Source: Mesobaculum littorinae
Lineage (GTDB): Bacteria > Pseudomonadota > Alphaproteobacteria > Rhodobacterales > Rhodobacteraceae
Assembly: GCF_004011175.1 (NCBI RefSeq)
Contig: NZ_RQXX01000006.1
Span: 62,001 to 126,000 of the forward strand
Direction of reading: 5' to 3'
Length of the DNA: 64,000 nucleotides
In this document: positions 27,160 through 35,991 of the stretch, piece by piece
How positions within the stretch are numbered: the stretch's first letter is position 1
How the letters are laid out: each line of letters starts with the position of its first letter
Made by a program: the position numbers and the translations under genes
The notes under the pieces: generated by a model
The model's database searches: none
What the model saw: only the letters and a program-made list of their open reading frames with translations
Told to the model about the DNA's origin: nothing

Positions 27160-28086
27160 ATGTTCTCGGGGTATTCGATGTCGGAGCTCGGCGCGATCTT
27201 CGCGATGCAGGGCTTTGCCGGGCTGATCCTGTTTTCGGTCTTCGTGCTGATGGCGCTGGGTCTGGCGATCATCTTCGGCCAGATGGGCGTGATCAACATG
27301 GCCCACGGCGAATTCATGATCCTCGGGGCCTATGTCACCTACCTGGTGTCCAACCTCTTCGCCGCCTACGCGCCGGGGCTCTTCGGGGCGTATTTCTTCG
27401 TCGCCATGATCCTCGCCTTCTGCGCCTCGGGCCTTCTGGGCATGGCGATGGAGTGGGCGATCATCCGGCACCTCTACAAGCGCCCGCTCGACACGCTGCT
27501 GGCGACATGGGGGCTTAGCCTGATCCTGCAGCAGACCTATCGCTCGGTCTTCGGTGCGCGCGAGGTCGGCGTGACCATCCCCGACTGGATGATGGGATCG
27601 CTTCCCGTCACCGACCTGATCGAGGTGCCGATCAACGGGCTTTTCGTGATGGTTCTGGCGCTGGCGATCTCGGCCGCGGTCTACATCATGATGTTCCGCT
27701 CGGGCTGGGGCCGGCAGGTGCGCGCGGTGACGCAGAACCGCACCATGGCGGGCGCCGTGGGCATCGACACGGAACGCACCGACCGGCTGACCTTCGGCAT
27801 CGGCTGCGGCGTGGCGGGCATCGCCGGCGCGGCCTTCACCATGATCGGCTCGACCGGGCCGACCTCGGGGCAGGCCTATATCGTCGACACCTTCCTCGTC
27901 GTGGTCTTCGGCGGCGCGGCCAGTCTTCTGGGTACCATCGCCTCGGCCTTCTCGATCAGCCAGGCGCAGTCGATCCTCGAATTCTTTCTCTCGGGCTCAA
28001 TGGCCAAGGTCATCACGCTGCTGGCCGTGGTCGGCATCCTGATGCTGCGTCCGCAGGGTCTTTTCGCCATGAAGCTTCGCAAGTGA
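27160..28086 (+). CDS. urtB: Urea/amide ABC transporter permease UrtB
   Basis: A 308-residue inner-membrane permease of the LivH/UrtB family with about eight hydrophobic segments (ALGLAIIFGQMGVINMAHGE is the family hallmark, AVYIMMFRSGWGRQVRAV the coupling loop). I chose ATG 27160, 9 nt after GGGGAG, over the GTG at 27151, which directly abuts that site. It forms the translocation pore with UrtC. Its stop lies just upstream of the urtC start. Confidence 0.93.
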   Translation: MFSGYSMSELGAIFAMQGFAGLILFSVFVLMALGLAIIFGQMGVINMAHGEFMILGAYVTYLVSNLFAAYAPGLFGAYFFVAMILAFCASGLLGMAMEWAIIRHLYKRPLDTLLATWGLSLILQQTYRSVFGAREVGVTIPDWMMGSLPVTDLIEVPINGLFVMVLALAISAAVYIMMFRSGWGRQVRAVTQNRTMAGAVGIDTERTDRLTFGIGCGVAGIAGAAFTMIGSTGPTSGQAYIVDTFLVVVFGGAASLLGTIASAFSISQAQSILEFFLSGSMAKVITLLAVVGILMLRPQGLFAMKLRK

Positions 28087-28097
28087 GGGCCCCGGAC

Positions 28098-29216
28098 ATG
28101 ACCCGCTCTTCCCTTTTCAGGCGTGACGAGGCCGCGGGCCTCGCCATCCTCGCACTGATCCTCTTCGTCGTCTTCCCGCTGATGCTGGACGATTTCCGCC
28201 TGAACCTCTTCGGCAAGTACCTCACCTACGCCTTCGTGGCGATCGGGTTGGTGCTGTGCTGGGGCGCGGGCGGGATCCTGAGCCTTGGACAAGGCGTGTT
28301 CTTCGGGCTGGGGGGCTATTGCATGGCGATGTTCCTCAAGCTCGAGGCCTCGACGCCCGAGGCGACGGCGATCCAGTCCACCCCGGGCATCCCGGACTTC
28401 ATGGACTGGAACCAGATCACCGCCCTGCCGCTCTGGTGGGAGCCGTTCCACAACTTCGGTTTCACCCTTCTCGCCATCCTCGCGGTGCCTGCCCTCTTTG
28501 CCTTCGTCATCGGCTTCGCGATGTTCCGCCGCCGGGTGGGCGGCGTCTACTTCGCCATCATCACCCAGGCCATCGCGGCCATCGCCACGATCCTGATCAT
28601 CGGCCAGCAGGGCTATACCGGCGGCGTCAACGGCATCACCGACCTGCGCACCCTGCTGGGCTGGGACATCCGCCCCGACAGCGCCAAGGTCGCGCTCTAC
28701 TTCGTCAACGCGGTCCTGATCTTCGTCTGCCTTTTCGTCGCGATGGCGATCCGCAAGTCCAAGTTCGGGCGCGTGCTGGTGGCGATGCGCGACGCCGAGG
28801 ACCGGGTGCGGTTCTCGGGCTACGACGTCGCCAGCTTCAAGATCTTCGTCTTCTGCGTCGGCGCGATGATGGCGTCGATCGGCGGGGCGATGTTCACCCT
28901 GCAGGTCGGTTTCATGTCGCCCACCATCGTGGGCATCGTGCCCTCGATCGAAATGGTGATCTTCTGCGCCGTGGGCGGGCGGCATTCGCTTCTGGGCGCG
29001 GTCTACGGCGCGCTTCTGGTGAACTGGGCCAAGACCACCTTTTCCGAAAGCTTCCCCGAACTCTGGCTCTTCGGTCTGGGCGCGCTCTTCATCGCGGTCG
29101 TCATGGCCTTTCCCAACGGCCTGGCCGGGCTTTTCGACGACTACGTCAAGCCGCGCCTTGCCTGGCCCGGCCGGGGCCGCCGCGCCCGGGCCGACAATCC
29201 CCAACCCGCGGAGTGA
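28098..29216 (+). CDS. urtC: Urea/amide ABC transporter permease UrtC
   Basis: A 372-residue LivM/UrtC-type permease with about ten hydrophobic segments (GLVLCWGAGGILSLGQGVFF, then VYFAIITQAIAAIATIL). ATG 28098 follows GAGGG at good spacing; a GTG at 28083 overlapping the urtB stop (GTGA) would add five residues and cannot be excluded. The loop FGRVLVAMRDAEDRVRFSGY contacts the ATPases in this family. Partner of UrtB. Confidence 0.93.
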   Translation: MTRSSLFRRDEAAGLAILALILFVVFPLMLDDFRLNLFGKYLTYAFVAIGLVLCWGAGGILSLGQGVFFGLGGYCMAMFLKLEASTPEATAIQSTPGIPDFMDWNQITALPLWWEPFHNFGFTLLAILAVPALFAFVIGFAMFRRRVGGVYFAIITQAIAAIATILIIGQQGYTGGVNGITDLRTLLGWDIRPDSAKVALYFVNAVLIFVCLFVAMAIRKSKFGRVLVAMRDAEDRVRFSGYDVASFKIFVFCVGAMMASIGGAMFTLQVGFMSPTIVGIVPSIEMVIFCAVGGRHSLLGAVYGALLVNWAKTTFSESFPELWLFGLGALFIAVVMAFPNGLAGLFDDYVKPRLAWPGRGRRARADNPQPAE

Positions 29217-29222
29217 CAGGCG

Positions 29223-29972
29223 ATGGCCCAGAACAATCCCAACTTCATCCTGATGGTCGAGGATCTCACCGTGTCCTTCGACGGGTTCAAGGCGGTCGAC
29301 AACCTCAGCTTCTACGTCGAGCCGAACGAATGCCGGGTCATCATCGGCCCCAACGGCGCGGGCAAGACCACCGTGCTGGACCTGATCTGCGGGCGCACCC
29401 GCGCCACCTCGGGCTCGATCGGGTTCAAGGGGCAGGAGCTGACCCGGATGCGCGAGGACAAGATCGTGCATTCCGGCGTCGGGCGAAAATTCCAGACGCC
29501 CTCGGTCTACGAGGATCTGACCGTCTTCGAGAACCTCGAAATCTCCTATCCCCGCGGGCATTCGGTCTTCGGCGCGCTGGCCTTCAAGCGCGACGCCGGG
29601 GTCACCGCCCGGATCGAGGAGATCGCCGAGACGATCTTTCTGTCCGAGATGCTGCAGTCCCGCGCCGCGATCCTGAGCCACGGCCAGAAGCAGTGGCTGG
29701 AGATCGGCATGCTGCTGATCCAGGACCCCGAGCTGATGATGCTGGACGAACCAGTGGCCGGCATGTCCGTCGCCGAGCGACGCAAGACCGCCGAGCTTTT
29801 GAACCGGATCATCCAGGACCGGTCGGTCATCGTGATCGAACACGACATGGGATTCGTCGCCGATATCGCGACCCGCGTCACCGTGATGCACCAGGGCAAG
29901 CGCCTGTCCGAGGGGTCGATGGCCCATGTGCAGGCCGACCCCAAGGTCGTCGAAGTCTATCTGGGCCACTGA
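29223..29972 (+). CDS. urtD: Urea/amide ABC transporter ATP-binding protein UrtD
   Basis: A 249-residue ATPase. Walker A GPNGAGKTT, Q-loop region GVGRKFQTPSVYEDLTV, signature LSHGQKQWLEIGM (the SHGQ variant typical of UrtD), Walker B LMMLDEPVAGMS and switch His in VIVIEHDMGF are all present. It starts 6 nt after the urtC stop with a weak site. It energises amide/urea uptake together with UrtE. Confidence 0.95.
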   Translation: MAQNNPNFILMVEDLTVSFDGFKAVDNLSFYVEPNECRVIIGPNGAGKTTVLDLICGRTRATSGSIGFKGQELTRMREDKIVHSGVGRKFQTPSVYEDLTVFENLEISYPRGHSVFGALAFKRDAGVTARIEEIAETIFLSEMLQSRAAILSHGQKQWLEIGMLLIQDPELMMLDEPVAGMSVAERRKTAELLNRIIQDRSVIVIEHDMGFVADIATRVTVMHQGKRLSEGSMAHVQADPKVVEVYLGH

Positions 29973-29982
29973 GGAACACGCC

Positions 29983-30672
29983 ATGCTGAGCATCCAGAAC
30001 CTGTCGTCGGGCTACGGCGAATCCGAGGTGGTGCACGGGCTGAACCTTGCCGTGCCCAAGGGCGAGATCGTCGCCATCATGGGCCGAAACGGCATGGGAA
30101 AAACCACGCTGATGAAGTCGCTCATGGGGATCGTGCCCGCGACCGGCGGCACCATCACCGTCGACGGGCGGCAGGTGTCGGGGCTTAAATCGCACGCCCG
30201 CGTCGCCGGGGGCCTCGCCTACGTGCCGCAGGGGCGCCAGATCTTTTCGGCGATGACGGTCGAAGAGAACGTCGAGACCGGGCTGTCCGTCACCGGCAAG
30301 CGCAGCGTGCCCGCCGACATCTACGAGCTTTTCCCGGTGCTGGTCGAGATGAAGCACCGCCGCGGCGGCAACCTGTCGGGCGGACAACAACAACAGCTGG
30401 CCATCGCCCGGGCGTTGGCCTCGGACCCCAAGGTGCTGCTGCTGGACGAACCGACCGAGGGCATCCAGCCGTCGATCATCCGCGAGATGGCGCGCACCCT
30501 GCGTCGCATCCGCGACCAGCGCGGGCTGACCATCGTGGTGTCCGAGCAGGTCCTGAGTTTTGCGCTGGACGTCGCCGACCGGGTGCTGGTGCTCGAGAAG
30601 GGCGCGCTGGTCCACGACAGCCCCCGCGCTGGCATCGATGAGGCGCATGTCTCGAAATTCCTCTCCGTCTGA
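29983..30672 (+). CDS. urtE: Urea/amide ABC transporter ATP-binding protein UrtE
   Basis: A 229-residue LivF/UrtE-type ATPase from ATG 29983 (GAGGAAC 5-11 nt upstream). Walker A GRNGMGKTT, signature LSGGQQQQLAIARAL, Walker B VLLLDEPTEGIQPS and the SEQVLSFAL switch region (glutamine in place of the usual histidine, normal for this family) are visible. Completes the five-gene importer; 21 nt separate it from fmdA. Confidence 0.95.
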   Translation: MLSIQNLSSGYGESEVVHGLNLAVPKGEIVAIMGRNGMGKTTLMKSLMGIVPATGGTITVDGRQVSGLKSHARVAGGLAYVPQGRQIFSAMTVEENVETGLSVTGKRSVPADIYELFPVLVEMKHRRGGNLSGGQQQQLAIARALASDPKVLLLDEPTEGIQPSIIREMARTLRRIRDQRGLTIVVSEQVLSFALDVADRVLVLEKGALVHDSPRAGIDEAHVSKFLSV

Positions 30673-30693
30673 CCAAGAAGAAAGGAGGCCATG

Positions 30694-31929
30694 ATGGCCG
30701 ATACGCTGATCTCGGTGAACCTGAGCGAAAGCCCCCACACCAACGAAGCGGTGCATAACCGCTGGCACTGCGACATCCCGATGGCGTGCTGGGTCGAGCC
30801 GGGCGACGACTTCAAGGTCGAGACCTACGACTGGACCGGCGGCCAGATCGCCAACGACGACGATGCCGCCGACGTGCGCGACGTCGAGCTCGAGCAGGTG
30901 CACTATCTCTCCGGCCCCATCGGCGTAAAGGGCGCCGAGCCGGGCGACCTGCTGGTGGTCGACATCCTCGACATCGGCGCCAAGGAAGAGATGAACTGGG
31001 GCTTCAACGGCTTCTTTTCCAAGAAGAACGGCGGCGGCTTCCTGACCGATCACTTCCCCCAGGCGCAAAAGTCGATCTGGGATTTCGACGGGATGTTCAC
31101 CAAGTCCCGCCACGTGCCGGGGGTGAAATATGCGGGTCTGATTCATCCCGGCCTGATCGGCTGCCTGCCCGACCGCAAGATGCTGGACACCTGGAACACC
31201 CGCGAAAAGGCGCTGGTCGACACCGACCCGCACCGCGTGCCCGAATTGGCCACCCTGCCCAACACGCAGTCGGCGCACATGGGCAAGATGACGGGCGACG
31301 CGCGCGATGCCGCCGCCGCCGAGGCCGCGCGCACCGTCCCGCCGCGAGAACATGGCGGCAACTGCGACATCAAGGATCTCAGCCGCGGGTCCAAGATCTA
31401 CTTCCCCGTCTATGTCGACGGCGCGGGCCTTTCGATGGGCGACCTGCACTTCAGCCAGGGCGACGGCGAAATCACCTTCTGCGGCGCGATCGAAATGGCG
31501 GGGTGGCTGCACATCCGGGTCAGCCTGATCAAGGGCGGGATGGAGAAATACGCCATCAAGAACCCGATCTTCCGCCCGTCGCCCATCGTGCCGAAATACG
31601 ACGACTTCCTGATCTTCGAAGGCATCAGCGTCGATGAGGGCGGCAAGCAGCACTATCTCGATGTCCACATCGCCTATCGGCAGGCCTGCCTGAACGCGAT
31701 CGAGTATCTCAAGAAGTTCGGCTATTCCGGCGCACAGGGCTACGCGATCCTCGGCACCGCGCCGGTGCAGGGGCATATTTCGGGCGTCGTGGACATCCCC
31801 AATGCCTGTGCCACGCTGTGGCTGCCCACCGACATCTTCGAAGGTGGCGCAAACCTCATGCCCTCGCCCGAGGGTCCGACCCGGCTGGTCGACGGCTCGG
31901 TCGATATCCCGCTGGCGGCCGACCTCTGA
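30694..31929 (+). CDS. fmdA: Formamidase (acetamidase/formamidase family)
   Basis: A 411-residue enzyme close to the length of Methylophilus FmdA. ATG 30694 sits 5 nt after AAAGGAGG; the adjacent ATG at 30691 is too close to that site. Family signatures include VHNRWHCDIPMACWVEPGDD, the Gly-rich CDIKDLSRGSKIYFPVYVDG and SMGDLHFSQGDGEITFCGAI. It hydrolyses formamide and other short amides to the acid and ammonia, in the cytoplasm. Its place at the end of the importer operon defines the pathway: uptake followed by hydrolysis for nitrogen. Confidence 0.96.
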   Translation: MADTLISVNLSESPHTNEAVHNRWHCDIPMACWVEPGDDFKVETYDWTGGQIANDDDAADVRDVELEQVHYLSGPIGVKGAEPGDLLVVDILDIGAKEEMNWGFNGFFSKKNGGGFLTDHFPQAQKSIWDFDGMFTKSRHVPGVKYAGLIHPGLIGCLPDRKMLDTWNTREKALVDTDPHRVPELATLPNTQSAHMGKMTGDARDAAAAEAARTVPPREHGGNCDIKDLSRGSKIYFPVYVDGAGLSMGDLHFSQGDGEITFCGAIEMAGWLHIRVSLIKGGMEKYAIKNPIFRPSPIVPKYDDFLIFEGISVDEGGKQHYLDVHIAYRQACLNAIEYLKKFGYSGAQGYAILGTAPVQGHISGVVDIPNACATLWLPTDIFEGGANLMPSPEGPTRLVDGSVDIPLAADL

Positions 31930-32012
31930 CACCTGACGCTCAGACGCGGGGGCCGCTGCCCGAGGGCGCGGCCCCTCCCCTTCCCTAAGACGACGCCCCG
32001 AGGACAGCCCGA

Positions 32013-32345
32013 ATGCCAATCTACGACTACGCCTGCCCAGACTGCGGCCCGTTCGAGGCTTTCGCCCCGATGTCGGCCTTTGCCGAGCCCTGCATCTGTC
32101 CGGTCTGCGCCACACAGGCGCCGCGGCAAATCCTGACCGCGCCGCGCATCGCCAACATGGACGGCGCGCGCCGCAACGCGCATGCCACCAACGAACGCAG
32201 CGCAGACAGCCCGAAGCGGCTGTCGAGCCATGGACCCAATTGCGGGTGCTGCGGCGGGGGGCGGAAGAAACCCAGCCGCACGATCCACCGGCCCGACGGC
32301 TCGAAATCCCTGGCCGGAACGCGGCCCTGGATGATCTCTCACTAA
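32013..32345 (+). CDS. fmdB: FmdB-family zinc-ribbon protein
   Basis: A 110-residue protein. The N-terminal zinc ribbon is MPIYDYACPDCGPFEAF with a second pair CICPVCA, the FmdB pattern of two CxxC knuckles. A second cysteine cluster (CGCCGGG) lies near residue 77. FmdB was described as a putative regulator of formamidase in Methylophilus, with the mechanism unresolved. It follows fmdA by 83 nt and precedes a terminator, so it is the last gene of the amide operon. Confidence 0.9.
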   Translation: MPIYDYACPDCGPFEAFAPMSAFAEPCICPVCATQAPRQILTAPRIANMDGARRNAHATNERSADSPKRLSSHGPNCGCCGGGRKKPSRTIHRPDGSKSLAGTRPWMISH

Positions 32346-32385
32346 ACGGGATTGCCCGGCGCTTCGCCCGTCACCGGGCCGAAAA

Positions 32386-32420
32386 AAAAGGCCCGCCCCG
32401 GATATCGGGACGGGCCTTTT
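32386..32420. terminator. Bidirectional rho-independent terminator between fmdB and atpF
   Basis: Near-perfect 15-bp inverted repeat, AAAAGGCCCG at 32386-32395 through CGGGCCTTTT at 32411-32420, with a 5-nt loop and a single mismatch. T runs on both strands. Serves the convergent amide operon and ATP synthase F0 operon. Confidence 0.93.
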
Positions 32421-32447
32421 CGTCGTCTCATGCCAACACGGGCGCGA

Positions 32448-33014
32448 TCAGTGCAGGCGCGTCTCGACCGTTCCGATCGACTGGTCGATCATGTCCGACC
32501 CGCGCTTCTGGTCCATCTGCTTGGCCAGAACCTCGCCCGCGGCAGCCACCGCCACCTGAACGGCACGGTCGCGCACGCTGCGCACCGCCGCCGCCTCGGC
32601 CGAGGCGATCTGTTCGTCCGCGGCCTGAAGACGCCGGGCGATCGAGTCCTTCAGGTCGGCTTTCGCCGCCTCGGCCGATGCCCGGGCTTCGTCGCGCGCA
32701 TGCGCCACGATGCGGTCGGCCTGCTCCTTCATCTCGGTCTGCTTGCGCTCGTACGAGGCCAGCAGCGTCTGCGCCTCTTCGCGAAGCGCCCGCGCCTCGT
32801 CGAGGTCCGAGCGGATGCCCGCGGCCCGACGGTCCAGCATCGCCATCAGCATCGACGGGACGCGGAAATACATCAGCACCGCGATGAAGACGATGAAGCC
32901 GATCAGCATCACGAAGTTCGTGTTGAGCATCGTGAAAAACGGCCCCGTCGCCGCCATGGCGGGCGCCGCCGACAGGGCGAGCCCCGCGGTAGATGCGATC
33001 AGACTGCGCTTCAT
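32448..33014 (-). CDS. atpF: ATP synthase F0 subunit b
   Basis: A 188-residue subunit with a cleavable-looking N terminus ([20 protein letters not shown]), one membrane helix (about residues 33-50, [17 protein letters not shown]) and a long charged coiled coil. It forms the peripheral stalk with b'. It overlaps the b' gene by 4 nt (ATGA). Last gene of the F0 operon; the F1 genes are elsewhere, as usual for Rhodobacterales. Confidence 0.95.
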   Translation of the reverse strand: MKRSLIASTAGLALSAAPAMAATGPFFTMLNTNFVMLIGFIVFIAVLMYFRVPSMLMAMLDRRAAGIRSDLDEARALREEAQTLLASYERKQTEMKEQADRIVAHARDEARASAEAAKADLKDSIARRLQAADEQIASAEAAAVRSVRDRAVQVAVAAAGEVLAKQMDQKRGSDMIDQSIGTVETRLH

Positions 33015-33610
33015 GCCGCGCCTCCTTTCAGCCGGGCGTCCACCGCCTGGTCGACGGCGGCCTGGTCGGGCGTGCCGCCGAATGCCGTTACGATGGCCTC
33101 GGCGGTCTCTTTCGCAACCGTTTCGACATTCGTCATGGCGCTGGCCCGGATTTCACCGATGCGCGTCTCGGACTCCGCGGATTTCGCCGCGATTTCTTGG
33201 TCGGCTTCGGCGATGGCTGCGTCCAGTTCGCTCTGGATCTCGGCCTTGGCTTCCGCCGCGATGCGCTGGGCTTCGCTGCGGGCGTCGGCAAGCGCCTTGT
33301 TGTAGGAGGTTTCGGCCTCCTGCGCCTTCAGCTTCAGCTCTTCCGCCGCGGCCAGATCATTGGTGATCGTGCCCTGACGTTCGGCCAGGACCGCCGCGAT
33401 ACGCGGCAGGGCCACGCGCGACAGAACGTAGTAGATCGCGATCAACGCGATCAGCAGCCAGAAAATCTGGTTCGGGAAGGTCGAGAAGTCGAGCTGAGGA
33501 ATCCCCGCCGACCCGTGCGCCGCATCGGCGCCGTGGCCTACGACTTCGCCGCCGTGCGTGACGGCGGCATCGGCGCCATGGCCCACGACCTCATGCGTTT
33601 CTTCTTCCAT
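33011..33610 (-). CDS. atpX: ATP synthase F0 subunit b'
   Basis: A 199-residue second b-type subunit, found in photosynthetic and related alphaproteobacteria. The hydrophobic helix ([18 protein letters not shown]) is at about 49-66, followed by an alanine/glutamate-rich coiled coil. The N terminus before the helix contains a direct repeat of [10 protein letters not shown] (about residues 7-16 and 22-31) that is not needed for the fold and is probably a recent duplication. Overlaps atpF by 4 nt. Heterodimerises with b in the stator stalk. Confidence 0.94.
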   Translation of the reverse strand: MEEETHEVVGHGADAAVTHGGEVVGHGADAAHGSAGIPQLDFSTFPNQIFWLLIALIAIYYVLSRVALPRIAAVLAERQGTITNDLAAAEELKLKAQEAETSYNKALADARSEAQRIAAEAKAEIQSELDAAIAEADQEIAAKSAESETRIGEIRASAMTNVETVAKETAEAIVTAFGGTPDQAAVDQAVDARLKGGAA

Positions 33611-33688
33611 CGTCGTCCCCCTGACGCCGTTACCGGATCGCCGGACCGCGGATCACTCCGCGCTCCGGCAGATAGGTCCGATTGCGGA

Positions 33689-33925
33689 TCAGACGGCGAA
33701 CATCAGCAGGATCGCGACGAGGAACGAGAAGATCCCGAGCGCCTCGGCGAAAGCGATGCCGATGAACATCGTCGCGGTTTGGGCGGCGGCCGCCGAAGGG
33801 TTGCGCAGGGCACCCGAGAGGAAGTTGCCTGCGACGTTGCCCACACCGAGCGCCGAGATGCCGCAGCCGAGGCCGGCCAGGCCAGCACCGATGAATTGAC
33901 CAACGTTCGCGATATCGCCTTCCAT
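33689..33925 (-). CDS. atpE: ATP synthase F0 subunit c
   Basis: A 78-residue two-helix proteolipid forming the proton-driven ring. Proton-binding Glu61 lies in [11 protein letters not shown] and the polar loop is ALRNPSAA (39-46). Glycine-rich helix 1 ([17 protein letters not shown]) packs the ring. RBS AGGAGAGA upstream (minus strand). Located between atpB and the b' gene. Confidence 0.97.
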   Translation of the reverse strand: MEGDIANVGQFIGAGLAGLGCGISALGVGNVAGNFLSGALRNPSAAAAQTATMFIGIAFAEALGIFSFLVAILLMFAV

Positions 33926-33980
33926 GTCCGTCTCTCCTTGAGTTTGGAATTGGCTGTGATTGAGGGTGATCTGCCTGCGC

Positions 33981-34826
33981 TTAGTGCGAGGGATGCAGAG
34001 CGTCCTTGAGGTAGACGCAGGTCAGGATCGTGAAGACATAGGCCTGGATGAAGGCCACGAGCAGTTCCAGCGCGTACATCGCAACGATGGCGAGGATCGG
34101 CAGGAACGAGGCGACGCCAAGGGCTGCGGCGAAGCCGGCAAAGACCTTCATTACCGCGTGGCCCGCCATCAGGTTGCCGGCCAGACGAATGGAGTGGCTG
34201 ACGGGGCGCACGAAGTACGAGATGACCTCGATGAAGGCAAGCACCGGGCGCAGCACCAGCGGCGCCGAGGAGACCCAGAAGAGTTCGAGGAACTTGGCGC
34301 CGTTCTTGACGAAGCCCACGATGGTCACGGTCAGGAACACCGCCAGCGCCAGCACCGCGGTGACGGCGATGTGGCTCGTCGTGGTGAAGGCCGCCGGGAT
34401 AAGGCCGACCATGTTGGCGACCACGATGAACATGAAGAGCGTCATGACATAGGGGAAGAACTTCAGGCCTTCCTTGCCGGCGACGTCCTCGAGCATCTTG
34501 TGCACGAACCCGTAGGCGAGCTCGGCCACCGACTGGGCCCGGCTGGGAACGACGGCGCGCCCACGCGAGCCCACGACCAGCAGAAGGATGACACCGACGA
34601 CCGCGACCAGCATCCACAGCGTCACGTTCGTGGGGGTATACCAGGCGATGTCGCCATCACCGAAAAGCGGGGTGACCGCGAACTGGTCCATCGGGTGGAT
34701 CGACAGCGTGGGGGTCTCGGGCCCGGTGAAGAGCACGGCGAGCACCAGAACGACCAGCGCCGCGATCAGCGCGAACTTGCCCGCGCCGTTGCCGCTATCG
34801 GTAGAAGAGCCCATGTTGTCCGCCAC
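33981..34826 (-). CDS. atpB: ATP synthase F0 subunit a
   Basis: A 281-residue membrane subunit forming the proton half-channels. The essential arginine is in [19 protein letters not shown], and the C-terminal helix [20 protein letters not shown] is conserved. About five to six membrane helices. It starts 3 nt downstream of the atpI stop, indicating tight coupling. Confidence 0.97.
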   Translation of the reverse strand: MADNMGSSTDSGNGAGKFALIAALVVLVLAVLFTGPETPTLSIHPMDQFAVTPLFGDGDIAWYTPTNVTLWMLVAVVGVILLLVVGSRGRAVVPSRAQSVAELAYGFVHKMLEDVAGKEGLKFFPYVMTLFMFIVVANMVGLIPAAFTTTSHIAVTAVLALAVFLTVTIVGFVKNGAKFLELFWVSSAPLVLRPVLAFIEVISYFVRPVSHSIRLAGNLMAGHAVMKVFAGFAAALGVASFLPILAIVAMYALELLVAFIQAYVFTILTCVYLKDALHPSH

Positions 34827-34829
34827 GTG

Positions 34830-35162
34830 TCAGTCCCTCTCGTCCCCTTCGGCACCCTGAGGTGCCGCGCTTCTGGCCGTCAGCTCGGCCGCGCTGCGCA
34901 TCATCACCTTGATGCCCGCGGCAAAGCCCAGCATTATAAAAAGCACCAGAAAAATGGGCATGGTCCCGAAAAGGGTATCCAGCCCGTATCCGATGCCGAA
35001 GCCGATCAGCAGACCGGCCACAAGTTCGGTGACCATCCGCCAGGCAATTTCGCCCTGCGCATGGCCGCTTTCGCTCCGCTCGGGGGGCGCCTGTTGCGCT
35101 TGGGCCTTGGCGAGCCGCGCCTCAAGCGCATCCATACGCGCCCGGTCCGCATCCTCGGCCAT
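34830..35162 (-). CDS. atpI: ATP synthase assembly protein AtpI
   Basis: A 110-residue protein with a charged N terminus (MAEDADRARMDALEARLAKA) and two membrane helices (about 46-62 and 67-86; GLLIGFGIGYGLDTLFG, MPIFLVLFIMLGFAAG). AtpI helps assemble the c ring. First gene of the F0 operon, directly behind a sigma-70-like promoter. Confidence 0.93.
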   Translation of the reverse strand: MAEDADRARMDALEARLAKAQAQQAPPERSESGHAQGEIAWRMVTELVAGLLIGFGIGYGLDTLFGTMPIFLVLFIMLGFAAGIKVMMRSAAELTARSAAPQGAEGDERD

Positions 35163-35193
35163 GGCCGCCTACCCCTCTGGGAATGTCGGGCGG

Positions 35194-35222
35194 ACCCTAG
35201 GCAGCGGGGCTCGCCAAGTCAA
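35194..35222 (-). promoter_or_regulatory. Sigma-70-type promoter of the atpIBEXF operon
   Basis: On the minus strand: -35 TTGACT (35222-35217), 17-nt spacer, -10 TAGGGT (35199-35194). It lies 32 nt upstream of the atpI ATG. Good -35 and ideal spacing; the -10 is GC-shifted as is common in this group. Confidence 0.7.
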
Positions 35223-35322
35223 GCAAAGGCGGAACGGGGTTAGGGCCTTGATTTCACACCATCTTTTCTGCGTCAGCGGTATCGCCCTCAGCGGGTTGGC
35301 CGGCGATGGTACCCGGGCAAAC

Positions 35323-35338
35323 TCAACCGCTAGGTTGA
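35323..35338. promoter_or_regulatory. Inverted repeat upstream of the ArsR-family gene
   Basis: Perfect arms TCAACC (35323-35328) and GGTTGA (35333-35338) around GCTA, 31 nt before the regulator ATG. Size and place suit an autoregulatory ArsR operator; the assignment is inference. Confidence 0.5.
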
Positions 35339-35369
35339 CGATGGCCGGGGGCGCTGCCATCTGCCGATC

Positions 35370-35720
35370 ATGGTTACCTCGCTCGACATGGTCTTCGCCG
35401 CCCTCGCCGACCCGACGCGGCGCGAAATCCTCGGCATGCTGCTCGAGGACGACATGGCCGTGAGTGACGTGGCCCAGCCCTTCGACATGTCGTTGGCGGC
35501 GATTTCGAAGCACCTCGCGATCCTCGCCGCCGCCGGGCTGATCTCGCGGGAAAAGCATGGGCGGATCAACTGGTGCAAGCTTGAACCTGACGGGCTCAAA
35601 TCCGCGTCGGTCTGGATGCAGGGGTTCGGGCAGTTCGAGCCCGTGAACCTCGACGCCTTCGAGCGGTTCCTCGTGCGTGAATTGGCCGAGGCCGAAACAC
35701 CCCCCGCCCAACCGGACTAG
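35370..35720 (+). CDS. ArsR-family winged-helix regulator
   Basis: A 116-residue repressor-type protein. The N terminus FAALADPTRREILGMLLEDD and the HTH MSLAAISKHLAILAAAGLIS are typical of the subgroup lacking the metal-binding ELCVCDL motif; the only cysteine is in NWCKLE, so metal sensing is unlikely. An inverted repeat lies just upstream. No target gene is adjacent in the same direction; relatives often sit next to START/AHSA1-domain genes, absent here. Confidence 0.92.
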   Translation: MVTSLDMVFAALADPTRREILGMLLEDDMAVSDVAQPFDMSLAAISKHLAILAAAGLISREKHGRINWCKLEPDGLKSASVWMQGFGQFEPVNLDAFERFLVRELAEAETPPAQPD

Positions 35721-35765
35721 CCCCTCCTTGCTCCGGCGGCCAGTTCAGCCCATCGGCACAAACGA

Positions 35766-35793
35766 AAACGGCGGCCCCAAAGGACCGCCGTTT
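35766..35793. terminator. Bidirectional terminator between the ArsR gene and the small membrane-peptide gene
   Basis: Stem AAACGGCGG (35766-35774) with CCGCCGTTT (35785-35793). On the minus strand it ends in TTTT, 27 nt after the stop of the 22-codon gene. Confidence 0.85.
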
Positions 35794-35819
35794 CGATAAA
35801 CTTATTCCAATTTCGTGGA

Positions 35820-35888
35820 TCAGCCCACGAGATTGATAATAGCCAGAACAATTACAACCAAACCAACAAGGTAGATGATGCCGTTCAT
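35820..35888 (-). CDS. 22-residue hydrophobic membrane peptide
   Basis: A very short gene starting at ATG 35888 behind a good GGAGG site (5-nt spacing). The product begins MNGIIYLVGLVV and ends AIINLVG: 22 residues forming a single membrane helix with almost no charged side chain. A terminator follows 27 nt downstream, so the transcript is a complete unit. I recall similar short IIYLVGL peptides in Rhodobacteraceae but cannot confirm homologues here. Local DNA is much more AT-rich than the genome average. Function unknown. Confidence 0.75.
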   Translation of the reverse strand: MNGIIYLVGLVVIVLAIINLVG

Positions 35889-35991
35889 GTCGGCCTCCGT
35901 ATCATGTGCTTCGCATCATGAACGCGGCCGAACCGGACGGGTTCCGGCAGATCGGCGCGCGATGCAAATTCGCACCGCGCGCCAGTCCGGA

